This document shows positions 35,611-48,199 of a stretch of 64,000 nt of DNA, in pieces. This DNA comes from Megalobrama amblycephala. Lineage: Eukaryota; Chordata; Actinopteri; Cypriniformes; Xenocyprididae. The notes beneath the pieces are model-generated. The model did not search any database and had not been told where the DNA came from. It saw only the letters and a program-made list of their open reading frames with translations. The stretch is taken from positions 5,023,896 to 5,087,895 of the forward strand of contig NC_063051.1 in NCBI RefSeq assembly GCF_018812025.1. Direction: 5' to 3'. A program made the translations under genes and the position numbers. Numbering within the stretch: position 1 is the first letter of the stretch; every line of letters starts with the position of its first letter.

Positions 35611-36029
35611 CCACACCAGGTTCTTGAGTGCTGATGTCTTAAGTTTGCGCTTGCCATGATTCTAGGACAGGCACTTGTCAGTTTGACGTAGTGGGTATTA
35701 ACGTTTCCATAGTGTTGTCATCAGACGCAGGGTAGCGTTCCCTCGAAAGAGAACGTCTCAGTTATGACTGAAACCCTGGTTCCCTGAGAAGGGAACTAGA
35801 TGCTGCATCACCTTACCATACTTCCTGCATGCTTGTGAGTGACTTACTTCAGTCATTCAGAAGATGGCATTGTTTGGTCCAGGTATTCTTTATTTCTTCC
35901 TGGTTATGACGTTATCCCTTACGGGATGGCGTTCAACCAATGAGAGATTACACTTCTTTCATGACAGCTCTCAGAGTGTTTGGCATGGTAATGGATATGA
36001 CAATGTTGATATGTTTTCTCTTGGCAGAA

Positions 36030-36375
36030 TAGATCTGATGCTGCAGAGCAAGTACGGGACTTGCTACTGCCAATACATGACACATTACTGTGAGCAAGTA
36101 AGACTGCTCTACAATGTAGCATACATGAATTACCCGTAGCAGCTCTATACAGGTGGAGCTGGGGAAGGTGGAGGGTTTCTGAAAGCACACTGCACTGATA
36201 GCAAACGCGTCAGTATCAAGTATTTAAAGGTTGAGCAGCGAGCTCATTGGCTACTGATACAGCAGGAACCAATCATCTGTGACCTATAGAGAATGATGTG
36301 ATTACAAGCAGATTGAGTTAAGGACCTATCAGACTGTGCCATCTAGAGTTTCATGACAGAACTTTGTATATGTGC
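36030..36375 (-). repeat. Copy of the roughly 370-bp dispersed repeat
   Basis: It contains CAGGTGGAGCTGGGGAAGGT, GGCTACTGATACAGCAGGAA and CATGACAGAACTTTGTA, shared with 42560-42840 and, inverted, with 375-735 and 21430-21835. It is non-coding. Confidence 0.75.
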
Positions 36376-36603
36376 TTCAGAGGCAATCATGCAAAAGAAG
36401 TGAACTCAGTGAACCAGGTTTACAGTCATAACCGAGACGAAAGCAATCTGGTTTAATGTGTTTTTGACTACCTCTGGAAGTGGTCGAAAGTGGAAAAGCT
36501 TAAGATGCCTTCTTAGTCGATCGGATCACAAGTGGACGATGCTAAATACAGGTGTAAACAGGGTCTAAAACATTTTAATAATACCAGGTGTAAACAGGGC
36601 CTA

Positions 36604-38647
36604 AGACTGATCAAAGACTTTAGATATACAAAGACGGTGTACTCATATTACTATGAATGGGAGAAAGTGCAACGTGCAACATGTTGGAATAGTTCCGTCT
36701 TCTCAATAAAAGAGCCAATCGCTAATTGGTAAAGTCATTGCATTACTGCAGAAGCTTCGGTTGATATAGAAACCATCAGTGTCCTGAGACATGCGCTTAG
36801 GACTGCACATGCGCATTGATTGGACCAGTCTGAAATGTAAGCTTTTTTAATGCTATTTGAGCAAAAGAATCAACATGTATTGTTGTCAGATTTCATTGGT
36901 GATCTCAAACATGAAATTTTATTGTAAGCTTGGTAAACAGCTTTGGAGAAATTGATGTTTCCCCATTCAAAGAGAAAGGAACTGTACTTGCATGACTGAA
37001 ATACCTGTCTGAGAGGCATTTCATAGATGGCCGCCAAGTGAGATTACTTGCCTTAAAGGGACTTTGGACTGCTTCAAACCAGCATCTCATCTTCTTGAAA
37101 TATTCATTAAAAAACCAGCTAATAAATGACTCAAGAGGTTTTTTTTTCATTATGAAAATATTCACTAAATATATTTACTTTATTAAAAAGTCAAGTTTTT
37201 CCTTATAATTCAAGAATTATCCATGAACATCAGAATAAAATGACTAGCATTAGCTGTGCACTTAAATTATAGAAGAGATGAGAGGTGCTCGCTGCCTATT
37301 AACCTCAGTACTTACACCCGTGTGGCTTCCTTCGCCCCGTGGTTACCATCACAGAATACTCAATGGGATAACAGGTACAACGATTTGTAAAACAAGGCAG
37401 CTCTTATAAAATAACGTTCTTCAAAATCATGCCCTGAGAACAACAAGACATGCCATGACTTGTACCTTGTACATTTTTTTTTCAGTTGGGAAATGTCCTT
37501 GGATTGTTTTATTGAGTTACGTACTGTAGCATGTCATGGCTAAGGACGGGGAGTTCAAGGCAGTCTAGGTTTGCCCTTGTTCAATGTTTTTCTGTTCTGT
37601 GCTGCCCAGTCATACTTATTTCTAGGTAAACAATATTTGTTTTGTGCACAATTTTTTATTTATTTGAGTGTTGCTATTTTGTACACTTCTTTAAGGTGGT
37701 GCACACGTACGACCTTCATCCTCAAATTACATTTGTCCTTAAGCAGATTGTAACAGACCCTGAACGATTTCGTAGGGGATAAAACTAACTCAAAGAGACG
37801 TTCAGCATCTGAATGGCTAAAATTGGTTCTGGTCCCGTTTAGATGTATGCATAGCATCTATCGACCTTAAGCAATATCAAGTTTTCATCCTTGTCAGTAT
37901 GAGTTCAGTGTGAGAGAATTGTTCTCTCTCTTGATTTAATGGTGCCAGCATGTTGTCAAGAAAGGGTATCAGGATGTCTAGCGAGAAGCAATCTGCAAGA
38001 TAATTACCCTGGTGGGGAGTCTTACAACACTCAATATGGTAAACTGCCTCCTTCATGTCAGCCAGAATCACATGCACAATGCTAAATCAGTATATTTATT
38101 AATGTTTCAAACTAAAAACTATTATCTTTATTAAGCGTTTGTCGTTGTTATAGACCAGACGCATCAGAGAGGACTGTAAATCATAATGAAAAATAAAATA
38201 AGGAGGAAGAAGACAATCATGATGAAGTCACACAAACCGAGTCACATGTGAATTATTCCTCAGAATAATTCGAAGTAGAGTTCTTATTAATTAAGATTCA
38301 ATCTAACCCCAAAAAGACACTTTGAAAAGAAAATATATTGAATATGAAAAAGGGATTTGAATGATATCTTTGGCATGCTGTATGTTCTGACACTCTAAAG
38401 TCACACTCTCATGTGTTTTCACTCATCTGCTGATCAAAATAACTGTATATGTTCCATGTCGGAATGTCTGTCTTTGTTTCGATCTGTATTATTCTGCCCA
38501 CTGCCAATATACCCAATAGTATTTTGCCATTTGGTGAAAAACACTGAGTATTGTAGCCATGGAAGCCAGCAAACAAACTGGGTCACAGATTCTACCCAAC
38601 TAAAAAGCCTCAGCATCCGTCTAAAAAGCTCTATGACCAGAGGCATA
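36604..38647. other. Gene-free interval
   Basis: No coding exon, RNA gene or bounded repeat was recognised. Short open frames of 60-91 codons on both strands have no recognisable domain. Confidence 0.5.
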
Positions 38648-39762
38648 TTAAAGAGGACCTATTATGTCCCTTTTCACAAGATGTAATATAAGTCTCTGGT
38701 GTCCCCTGAATGTATCTGTGAAGTTTCAGTTCAAAATACCCCACAGATCATTTCACAAGTTCTCCTGCCCATTCAGTCCGAATGGTTAATGGTAAAACAA
38801 ACTTGGTTTGCTGTCCTCGAAGGAGGCTCAAACCCGAGGCTCCCCTTGAGCTCCGAGTTAAACACCCCCCTATAACAGTACTGCGTAGAGGGAGAATAAG
38901 AGAAATAGAGGAGGAGATGGGGAGGAGGAGGGATGCTGGAAGAATTGTCACTTGGATGATGCAGTGACTGCTGCTTATATATGCTCGGAATGATGACTGG
39001 CAGGACTGAATGTTTAGGCTCCTCCCGAACCTACGTTTGGAACGACATTTAACTTGTCAAATTTGCCCTTATTTGGGTGTGAGCAAAAACACAGGTTTTG
39101 TGTGTGTCCCTTTAAATGCAAATGAGCTGCTGCTCCCGACCCGCTTTCCAAACGAGGATGAAACTTCAACAGCTTGCGCTTCAGTTGCTCAACAACAACA
39201 AAACTGGACAATCTCACGCAGCCAAAATGATGATCATCAGTAGCGGTGTTCAGCCTTACATTGTACACTGATGGAGAGACTCAGGAAGAAGTTACAACTT
39301 TTAGAATGCAACTGGATGTTTCTGAAAGCTGTGGAGTTGATTCAATTCATCGACTACCATGTGCCATCATGTTAAACTTTTGTGCAAATCCAGCGTTGAA
39401 CTGACCCTCATTTGTGAAGCAGTCCAGCGTATAATGACAACTTGGCAACAACACTCTATTACAACAACTCTTCCTCTTCTCTAAAGCAGCCCAACATGGC
39501 CTAACCCCTGTTGTTGTGTGTTCTCGGGGGCAGGGTTTGTAAATTTTGGTGTTTGTGATGTCAACAACCCAGCAAGAAGCTCATTGTAGTCCCTACCAGC
39601 CGTTTGTTGAAGTCCTTAAAAAGCGATTTCTGTAAAAGAAAATATCTCCCTTTGCATTGAACTTTGAGTGTCGTAACTTTGCAGATGTTGTTTGTGCTTA
39701 AACAGCAACATTACACAATAACTAAAGTTAAAAAGTGAAATCACAATCAAGGACCCCTTTAA
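38648..39762. mobile_element. 1.1-kb TTAA-flanked non-autonomous element
   Basis: TTAA flanks sit at 38648-38651 and 39759-39762, with termini AGAGGACCTATTATGTCCC and AAGGACCCCT. The right 240 bp (GGGGCAGGGTTTGTAAATTT onward) recur at 33555-33800 and in part at 19100-19252 and 54000-54112. Open frames such as 38782-38967 and 39014-39268 look like chance frames in repeat DNA. Confidence 0.7.
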
Positions 39763-39824
39763 AACAGAAAAATCAACTCATAAACTTACAGTGTAAGGCT
39801 CATCACCTTCTATTGTCAGTTGCA

Positions 39825-40196
39825 CGGACCCACTTTATATTAAGTGGCATTAACTACTATGTACTTACATTTGAATTAATCATTTGATACAATGCACTTA
39901 TTGTGTACATACATGTTTTTACATTGTACTTATATTTTAAAAACACCTGCATGTAATTACATCTGTAATTAATTTCTGTAATTACATTTATAATTACACT
40001 GTTGACCCATCCCTTAACCCTTACCCCTACCCTTAAACCTACCCATACCACCAAAGCTTTCCCTAACCTTACCCGTATCCCACCTCAATAGCTGCAAATG
40101 TGTTTTGCAATTCAATATGAACCCAATAAGTACATTGTACTTATTTTTTGATGTAAGTACATAGTAGTTAAGGCCACTTAATATAAAGTGGGACCG
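39825..40196. mobile_element. MITE with 5-bp target duplication TTGCA
   Basis: The inverted ends CGGACCCACTTTATATTAAG and CTTAATATAAAGTGGGACCG are flanked by TTGCA at 39820-39824 and 40197-40201. The interior carries mirrored blocks around TGTACTTAC / GTAAGTACA. A related copy with CAGTCCCAC / GTGGGACTG-type ends lies at about 13013-13365. Confidence 0.85.
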
Positions 40197-42559
40197 TTGC
40201 ACTTGTTCCTGTTGTGTGTCATCAAGCTAACACAATTAACCTTTGACAGCATTAGCCATACTTAAAATCAAACATGAAAAGAATTTAAAGTAGTAATTAA
40301 TTTAAGTGATGGGTCTTCTGACCAAATGGCAGCCGGTTGTCCCAACGCACAGCAGAGCTTGTCTTACAGAGCCAAACAATAGATGCAGTCCTCTTAAAAC
40401 CCACACTAAAGAATCCCTTGCGTCAGATACGAACCAGTACGCCATGATAATGAGGAGCATCACCCCATGTCCTCACACATACGACTACTTCAAAGAACTT
40501 ACATCTGTGCCAGCAGACCATGTTGATTAAGAATGTTAGCCCTCATCCGAAAAAACCCTTAAATCAGCTCTCAAAACGCCAACATGTTATGCTTTTTCCA
40601 AGAGAAACTGGTGCTAGCATATGATAGAATCTGTCATGAATCATATGCTGGATTTATATACTGCAAGCAGAGTGCATGTCTGAAGACCTTAAGGCTAATG
40701 AGTGAATATATCTGTCCACTGAGACAGACGGCGAGAGACTTACTGGCGAGATATTATCTGGATAATAAGGACATTTGGGCAACTCCTTTTGACAGCAGCG
40801 TGATGAACCGCTCAATGTGCTTTTACTCCGGTCTAACACAAACTTGTTATAGTTTTGAGATGAATAAATTAAGTGTAATTTTAAGGTCAGCCATATGTGA
40901 AACATCCATTATCACATGTGTAACAAGTTCATTTTTGAAATTCCATTCATCAAAACCTTATGAAATGAGTTAACAATCACCATTTTCTTTTCTTTGTTGA
41001 CATTTTTGTAGGGGGCAGGAACGGGACACACTGAAGGGCTCCTATTAGTTTGTCACAGCCCATTAAAATTGGACTTGACAGCTTGTTCTGTCTATGAAAG
41101 CAATGAAAACACTTTAAGTTAAAATAAATTCCAGCCACTTCCTACGCAACTGATCAATGGGTGGGAAATAAAGTGCAAGTGTTAATGTAACCAATGCCAA
41201 TTTTTGGTTTTGTTCAGAAATTGTACTGGTCCAGTTCATAGTCAGTTATCTGACCATCATGTTTTACTTGAAATGAGCAAGGAAAAGTAAAGTGTGACTT
41301 ATCAGTTATAATAAAATTTAAATACAGTTTGAAAGGAATGAGTTACCACCACTATTTCTTATTAATGCCAGTCATGACCAATCACAATGGTATGTGTATG
41401 TGTCATGTCAGTGTGTATTTGCAATTAGGAAAGAGATGCCGACTTCCTCCAGACAGGCTGTTCAGTAACAAAATCTCTCGCTGGCATTAAGATGGAGCCT
41501 GGGCGTCTTCCTGACGAGCTTGGCATTTATACTTAATTAGGAAAACACTCTGGTCTGCTGAACCTTTAATTACACACCATTCATCCAGCTGCTGGATATG
41601 ACCCAGACCAACCCTTTCCACACTCATCTGAAATTAGGCTTGTTTGGGGAGTGATACATCACTGCATATCGAACAAAGCGGCGATAACTGGCCGAAAATA
41701 AGTGTGTGACTCAGCTTTATCTGCAGTGAAGTTTAGAGTCCAGACATGAGCTCCCAAGCTGCTTCAAATATTGATTAGCACGACCAGCTAATTAAATTAC
41801 CATTAGTAGGCTACTATTATCAGGATAATATCACTTCTCAAAGGAGCAATTAAATGCTTATACTACTCTTGACATTTCAAATGAATATAAGCTATCATAT
41901 GACATGATCACATGATTTGTTCTACTTTGTTGTACAAGCAGCCATGGCAAAGCTTAATCCAGTTTAAATCCCACAGATTAAAAACAGCCAGCGTATTATT
42001 CATGTACAATTTGGGGCTGGCCCAGCAAAAATGCTCTGATTTCAACAATCTAGCATTACAGATTACATCTAAGAAGCTACATATGAGCTAATTAGACATT
42101 GATTTCTCTGTCCTGCACAGGAAATGTGGTGAATACAGACATGACATCAGCGCTTAAATGGATTTTCCCTTGGTCAAATTTGTTTACAATACAGGTGTAG
42201 TGAAAATAGCGATACTTTTCCAATGAAAAATAATTGTATTGTTTTAATGTTCGTCTCGTCTTTTTGTAGTAATATACAAAATACTTTTTTGTAGTAATAT
42301 ACAAAATCATTTTAAATAAAATTTTAAATAAAATTAACAAAATAATTATTTTTTAAATATTATTTCTTATTATTATCATCATTTACTATTACTATTAATT
42401 AAAAAAAAACTTTTAAAATAGTTTTGCAAAATAATAGAATATTAAATCAAATGTTGCCTGTATAGTTACTGTTTCAGGTAAATTAGTTTTCTGTTTTATT
42501 GGTTGTATTTGGTGTAAAACACTTGAGATCCTCATTGTTTTATGCAAGATAAATACAAA
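40197..42559. other. Gene-free, largely single-copy-looking interval
   Basis: No exon is recognised. The stretch 41400-42080 lacks the repeat motifs seen elsewhere and holds homeodomain-type TAATTA / ATTAATT motifs, so it is a mild candidate for conserved non-coding sequence. The open frame at 40584-40973 (129 codons) has no recognised domain and no supporting signals. Confidence 0.4.
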
Positions 42560-42840
42560 GTTCTCTCATGAAACTTTAGATGGTGCAGGCTACACAATGT
42601 TGCATACACAGTAGCAGATCTATACAGGTGGAGCTGGGGAAGGTGGAGGGTTACTGAAAGCGCACTGCAACTGCTACAGCAAAGGCTGACCAAGTATATG
42701 AAGGTTGAGTAGCAAGCTCATTGGCTACTGATACAGCAGGAACCAATCAGCTGTGCCCTACAGAGAATGCGAGTGCAATCAGTTAAGTATTAATAAGTAC
42801 AGCTTGAGGCGTGTAGAGATTCATGTCAGAACTTTGTATT
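42560..42840 (-). repeat. Copy of a roughly 370-bp dispersed repeat (reverse orientation)
   Basis: It contains CAGGTGGAGCTGGGGAAGGT and ATTGGCTACTGATACAGCAG, shared with copies at 36030-36375 (same orientation), 375-735 and 21430-21835 (opposite orientation). No coding capacity. Its class (SINE-like or MITE) could not be decided because no tRNA-like head or clean inverted termini were seen. Confidence 0.75.
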
Positions 42841-42844
42841 AGAA

Positions 42845-44105
42845 AAATTATATATTAAGGATAGCCAAGTTACCGTTGTGAAAAAGTATAGTAGCTACAG
42901 TACTGTACATTACAAGCTGCATAACTAGACTGAAATTAGTACTTTGAAATTACTAGTGGCTTGTAAAGCAACCATCTTCCTACTACAGTATGTAATGTAA
43001 TTTAGCAGTTTAAAACCCCAAATGAGATATGCAAATGAGCCAGGCTTTTGACATTTTTATTAAGTTTTTAACAGGATTATAAAATTCAACACATATGCAC
43101 CAAACATTTTTCCACATGCACAGTTTTAGTATACAAGACAAAACGGTTACTTTTCAATATGAAAATGTCATGTTATATGTAAGTCATCTCATAGAGATTA
43201 TTCACTAATACATCAGTATTAAATTCCCAGGGCCGTGTGCAGTAGAAAACGTCAGTTTATCAATGCTGTCCGACTCTAAAAATATATAGTCACTATTTAC
43301 ATCAGGCCAAGGTCGTCGTTTTTCATTTCAGATTACTTAGAAACATAATTGGATTGTAGCGATAAGATCTGTCATTAACAGCTCAGATTTTCATATCATA
43401 TCAAAGTTTTGCCAAAGGGAAACCATAATGTGAAGAAATGAAACTCACTGATTATACGGCGTACACAAAATTAGGCAAATTAGACTTCACAATTTTAAGA
43501 GTACCAAAGAAATCATTGCTATTAAACAACAATTATTGTTTCAGTGTTTATATGCATCATTACACAGATACTGTAACTGAGGGTTGATGGGGCACATTAG
43601 AACATAGTAGGAGAAAAACAGCAAATGGAAAAACTAACATGTTATTTGTGAAGAAGGTGTGATAATTGTTTAATTACTGTAATACGAAATGCTTATATTA
43701 CATATCAAATATTTCATTTTCCTATGCTGAAAAAAAGAACAATGAATGCTATGTCTGAAATAATAGACAACCGTAATTGAGATAAACCAAAGAGAGAAAC
43801 TCAACTATAGAACTATAAAGAACACCTGACCATAAAATAAATGTAAAACTGTTCATGATACTGGCTTTAAAATGAAAATTAAAAGTGATTGCAACCCACT
43901 TTACTTCTGTAATGTAACAGGTAGAATTGTATGCAATATATCCACTGGGGAAAACTTAGATCAAAAGTGGTTTCATATGAAAGGTGTTGAAGAACAAGAG
44001 AACTTGGTGACATCAGTCGAAATGGAAAGTCGTTTGAGGGGTGAAGCCTATTTGAAATAAGTCACAATGAAACCAGGAATGCTTAAATGACTTCAGTGAT
44101 GCTTA
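42845..44105. other. Gene-free interval
   Basis: No exon, RNA gene or element with clear ends was recognised. The sequence is AT-rich; an open frame of 62 codons at 43872-44060 has no recognisable family and no splice or homology support. Confidence 0.5.
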
Positions 44106-44630
44106 AATGCCATTCAAACTTTTGATTTCATTTGAAAGAAATACTTCTATTCAGCAAGGGATGCATTACATTGATCAAAAGTGACAGCAAAACATTTACA
44201 ATGTTACAAAAGATCTCTATTTCAAATAAATGCTGTTCTTTTGAACTTTATAATTCATCAAAAAATCTTGACAAAAATGTATCACGCTTTCCACAAAAAT
44301 ATTAAGCAGCACAACTCTTTTCAATATAGATAATATGTGTTATCTTGACCACCAAATCATCATATTAGAATGATTTCTGAAGGATCATGTGACACTGAAG
44401 ACTGGAGTAATGATGCTGAAAATTCAGCTTTGCCATCACAGGAATATTTTACATTTTAAAATATATTAAAATAATAAACAGTTATTTTAAATTGCAACAA
44501 GAGTTCACAATACTACTGTTTTTACTGTATTTTTTGATCAAATAAATGCAGCCTTGGTGATCATACAAGACTTATTTCAAAAACATAAAAAAAAATCTTA
44601 CCGACCCCAAACTTTTGAACGGTAGTGTAT
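44106..44630. repeat. Palindromic MITE, 'CAAAAGTTTGGGG' family
   Basis: The ends are CCATTCAAACTTTTGATTTC and CCCCAAACTTTTGAACGG. It carries the family blocks ATTCAGCAAGGGATGCATTA and GGATCATGTGACACTGAAGA. About 525 bp, non-coding, followed by TAGTGTA-type flanking sequence. Confidence 0.85.
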
Positions 44631-45705
44631 GTCTGCATATCCTGAAATGTAGTTATTTTCTCCCTCCACTGACACAGATGTATCGAATTCTTCTTCAAGG
44701 AACTTTTCAGCATTTTCTCTGCATCTTTTTGCTAAAACTTCAGTCTATCTGAGCACTGAATGGGAGAAGAGGGCAAGGACATCTCAGACACTCAAAGCAC
44801 AAACTCCACTGACATGGAGATGGCTGACAGGAACACCGACATCAGTCAATCAAGAGTCTGCATTGTGACAGAGCAGAAAAATCAATATCCCATTGACTGG
44901 GCCACTGCAGCCTAATCAAGGTGCCCAGGCCTTTATGAAAGCTTGAAGGAGAACAGATAGGCTGTCCTGATTTAGACTCTGCAGCCTTTTTTTTTCTTTC
45001 TTTTTTTTATCTACCTCGCTAACTTTTTAATGTCTTCATAGGCTGTTCTGCACCTGTTCTGGAGTCTTGAACAGGAAGGCTGTGTCACCTTGGTTCACTA
45101 ACTTGTGCTTTCTTCTGACTTTGAGAAGAACAAGTGCAAATTATGGACTCTACAGCCTGATACTGCCACGACAGAGCCAGGAACATATTGTCCAGTGAAG
45201 GCACTATTCCTTGGCAGCGAACCTCTGTGTTTAAAGGTCACCCCCGAAGTGCCTTGGCTTCTTGTCTCATCGAGGGTACAAACGAGAAATTCGGAATTCA
45301 ACGTGCATTACATGGGCATAAACATGAGATATGATCTGCATATATTGGTAATGCAATATCATAATGTGACTTTTGAACAATAAGTACAGGATCAGAAAGG
45401 AGAACCACCTTGGTAGGGACCTCCGGGGGCTATCAAACATTGTACTTCTTTGCAAGGCTTTCAAAACTTTTTACATCCGCAAGGCCATTAGAGCTATAAA
45501 AATTTGATACGAGTCCCACTTCCAGCAGTGTTCCACGTCTTGTCACTTAGTTTTTGACTTGTTTTGCAGTTTATGTGCCATTGCCAGTTTACTAACACGC
45601 ACAGACAGGTACAGGTAGACGTGTATGAGTGCCTTTCAAAAGCTTGTTTTTCAATATTCAATGTCGAATGTTAGGCTTTTTTGCATTTTGTTACAGTTTA
45701 TATAA

Positions 45706-46963
45706 AAGTGCCCCTATTATGCTTTTTCAGAAATTAACTTTCATGTATTGTGTAGCTGTTTGTGAAAGTAAAGTGTCTCCAAAATGTCAAAGTTAGTCAC
45801 AGCAGTATAAATGGAGTTATTGTCTCCCAAAAGAGACAGCCTGAAGCGAGTCGTCTAAAGGTGTGTCCACGCCATGTTGTAATAACCGTAATTACGAGAT
45901 TTCAGCTTGTAAAAAGCATTCACGTCCTTGCTGAGCTCATATTTACAGCTTGTAAGATGGGAATTTTCTGAGAGTTCTTACTTGTATCACTTGACCGCTG
46001 TACCAGCTGGCTGCTGCAGATTCATTTAGGCGTTGATAGCGTTGCCTTCAAAACAAATAATACTCAGTCTGAGGACGTGAACATCTTCGAATAGAACGTC
46101 ACGTGTTGCCATCTCGAGACTATGGTAATTACGGCATGCCGTGAATGCAGCAAAACTTCCTGCACAAACCTTTGTAACAAATTTTGTAACATATTTGCAT
46201 AATCCTAGCCTATGGTCTTTTTGGCTGCCCATGAACAACATCTACTTTGACCTGCCCTCAAACACTGTAGTTGTAGCTAGGGCCTGAGGAAGAGATGGAT
46301 GCAGTATAGGTCACCCTCTCCATGTAATCTAATGGGACGTGAGACAATCAAGCAAACAATTAAATTACACTTCAAATACATTGTTTTTCAACACTGGTTT
46401 CTGCAATTTTAGGTGTTTTTTTATCACGCTGATGTAAGATAAAGTGTTCTTTATTTAAATAAGTTTGGTTTTAGTTAGTTATTTAATGCTATAAAAAATG
46501 GGGGTGTGACGTCATGATTGACAACTGAGATGATGGTGAGCGGAGTAGTCACTGAGGCACCAACAGACTTTTTTCAGGATTTTAGGGAGGAGATTTAAAC
46601 TAATAATGAGTTAATGAGTTATAATGAGTTGTTCTGCAGTAAACGGTACTAACCATTTCTGCGGGAGTATGGACGGGGCCTTGAACACACTACTGCGCAT
46701 ACTCGGATTCCAAGATGTCAGCACCATATTGGGACATTGGAGGCTTCACTTTTCTACAATGGAAGAGGTGCGTCATCCATCTTTTTTTTACAGTCTATGT
46801 TTCAGAAACTGTAAGAAAAGAGGTGATGCTGCAATGTATATTGCGAGAAAATGAAAGTCGTTTTTTTTTGTTTGTTTTGTTTTTACCTTGGATGCATGTA
46901 AACCTATTTTGGAGACTTCCAAACCAAAATTAGCAACCTTAAAATAGCATAATTGGGGCACTT
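45706..46963. mobile_element. 1.26-kb non-autonomous DNA transposon
   Basis: Termini AAGTGCCCCTATTATGCTTT and AAAATAGCATAATTGGGGCA are inverted repeats at the two ends. The interior shows no transposase. Open frames of 60-76 codons inside it are not protein-like. It lies about 1.1 kb beyond the contactin stop codon. Confidence 0.75.
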
Positions 46964-48104
46964 GAATGAGTTGCAAATAGAATTAGTGGAGGGGTTTAGC
47001 TGGATGACGTATACGGAACAAATTCTCACAGGAAAAGTAAGCCTTAATTGTGCAGAGTGTCTAATGCTTAACACATCAATAATTTAACTGTCATGAAGCG
47101 TCAAACAAAATGCTAATACCCATCAGAGAGACTGAGAGGGAGCCTTTGGAGTCGATGGCACTGTAATTGGGGCGGGACGGCGTCGCTCATTTCTTAACTA
47201 ATGGAGGATTCCCATTAGGACAAATCAATGCTCAGCTTTGTTAACCCAGACCCAGAACTTAGTTACCACAAAAGAAGCCACAAACGGCTCCAAAAATCTG
47301 CATTATATTAGAGCAACGTCCACCAACACTGATTTCTTAGCCCTTGTCCTCAACTGCAAAACTATTTTCATCTACTTTGGTGTGTACATGAATTTAAGGC
47401 ATTGATTGTTCTTAAAGATCAGAGGAAAAGATGTCGCACACATTGGCACACTGCATAAAGAAGCGTATTACACAAAAACAAAAGCATTGTGTTTTTTTTT
47501 TTTCTTTCTGTTTTTAGAGTGCCAAAGAAACATTATTTGCAAAAAATCATTTTCTTAAACTGTATTTTTGTCTTGTGTTCCAATTATAAAAATATCTAAA
47601 CACTGAAAACAAAATTATTTTAGTTTAATTTATAAAACAATAAGCATAATATTATAATATTAGTTATTATATTACATAACATAATATAATATATATATAT
47701 AATATAATATAATATATATATAATATAATAATATAATATAATATAATATATATATAATATAATATAAAACAAGTCTTAATATTTTATGCAGTTTTTTCTC
47801 AAGTTAATTTATCTTTTTTAAGGATGTTTAGATATTTTTACAGGGGAAAAAAAATTCCTCATTAAGAAAATGTTTTTTTGCAGTTTGCTCTAGATCATCC
47901 CAAAAACCCTAATGACTCTCTTGCAGGGCTCTGCTATGTTTACTAATGATGAATTCCCCAAGATTCCCATGACATTTCAATATCCGGCTCTTGTATACAT
48001 GTTGCCGATGCTGGGGAATCCCATCAAGCCAGACTGTATGAGCAAAGAGCAGAAAGTATGTTTCTCTTGGTACGGCTGGGTCTGGTGCTCATGGCAGGTG
48101 AACA
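46964..48104. other. Downstream flank / putative 3' UTR region of the contactin gene
   Basis: Non-coding DNA immediately 3' of the contactin stop. It includes an (ATATAAT)n-type AT repeat at about 47680-47768. No consensus AATAAA was found on the minus strand close to the stop; ATTAAA near 47625 is a possible variant poly(A) signal. The 3' UTR extent cannot be set from sequence alone. Confidence 0.4.
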
Positions 48105-48199
48105 TCAGGAGGCACTGAGCGTCGACAGAGCGCAGATTAGGAGCGGAGGGAGAGAAAGTGCGCACAGCCTTCCCGCTCTGGATCCACGTGCACCCATGC
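48105..48199 (-). CDS. cntn5: Contactin terminal exon with GPI-attachment signal and stop
   Basis: The last coding exon is 95 nt. The split codon gives Ser, followed by MGARGSRAG and a hydrophobic tail of about 20 residues ([20 protein letters not shown]) that ends at TGA (48107-48105). A small-residue region followed by a hydrophobic terminus without a charged tail is the expected GPI signal. The omega site is probably one of the Gly/Ser residues near the start. The acceptor is TTGCTTACAG. Other contactins also have a (D/G)ARGS motif here. It was found by matching the phase-1 exit of the previous exon. The 3' UTR and poly(A) site could not be fixed; a minus-strand ATTAAA occurs near 47625. 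Confidence 0.88.

Larger units (their letters stand above)
35236..36603. mobile_element. Compound element enclosing a DIRS relic and a dispersed repeat
   Basis: The left end CAGGGCCTGTTTACATGTGG (followed by TATTAA) is mirrored at 36578-36603 (TTAATAATACCAGGTGTAAA, then CAGGGCC). A second inner pair (GATCAGATCACAAGT / GATCGGATCACAAGT) has the same orientation, which suggests the original element was rearranged or partly duplicated. Between the ends are a DIRS recombinase fragment (about 35354-35610) and a dispersed repeat (36030-36375). Confidence 0.6.

Noticed and set aside
35864..36139. Overlapping frames on both strands after the DIRS relic
   Set aside because: They span the junction of DIRS non-coding sequence and a dispersed repeat and show no recombinase, RT or RNase H motif.
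40584..40973. 129-codon frame in the gene-free region
   Set aside because: No known domain, no repeat protein similarity, no splice or conservation evidence available. Length alone is not unusual by chance in 64 kb read in six frames.
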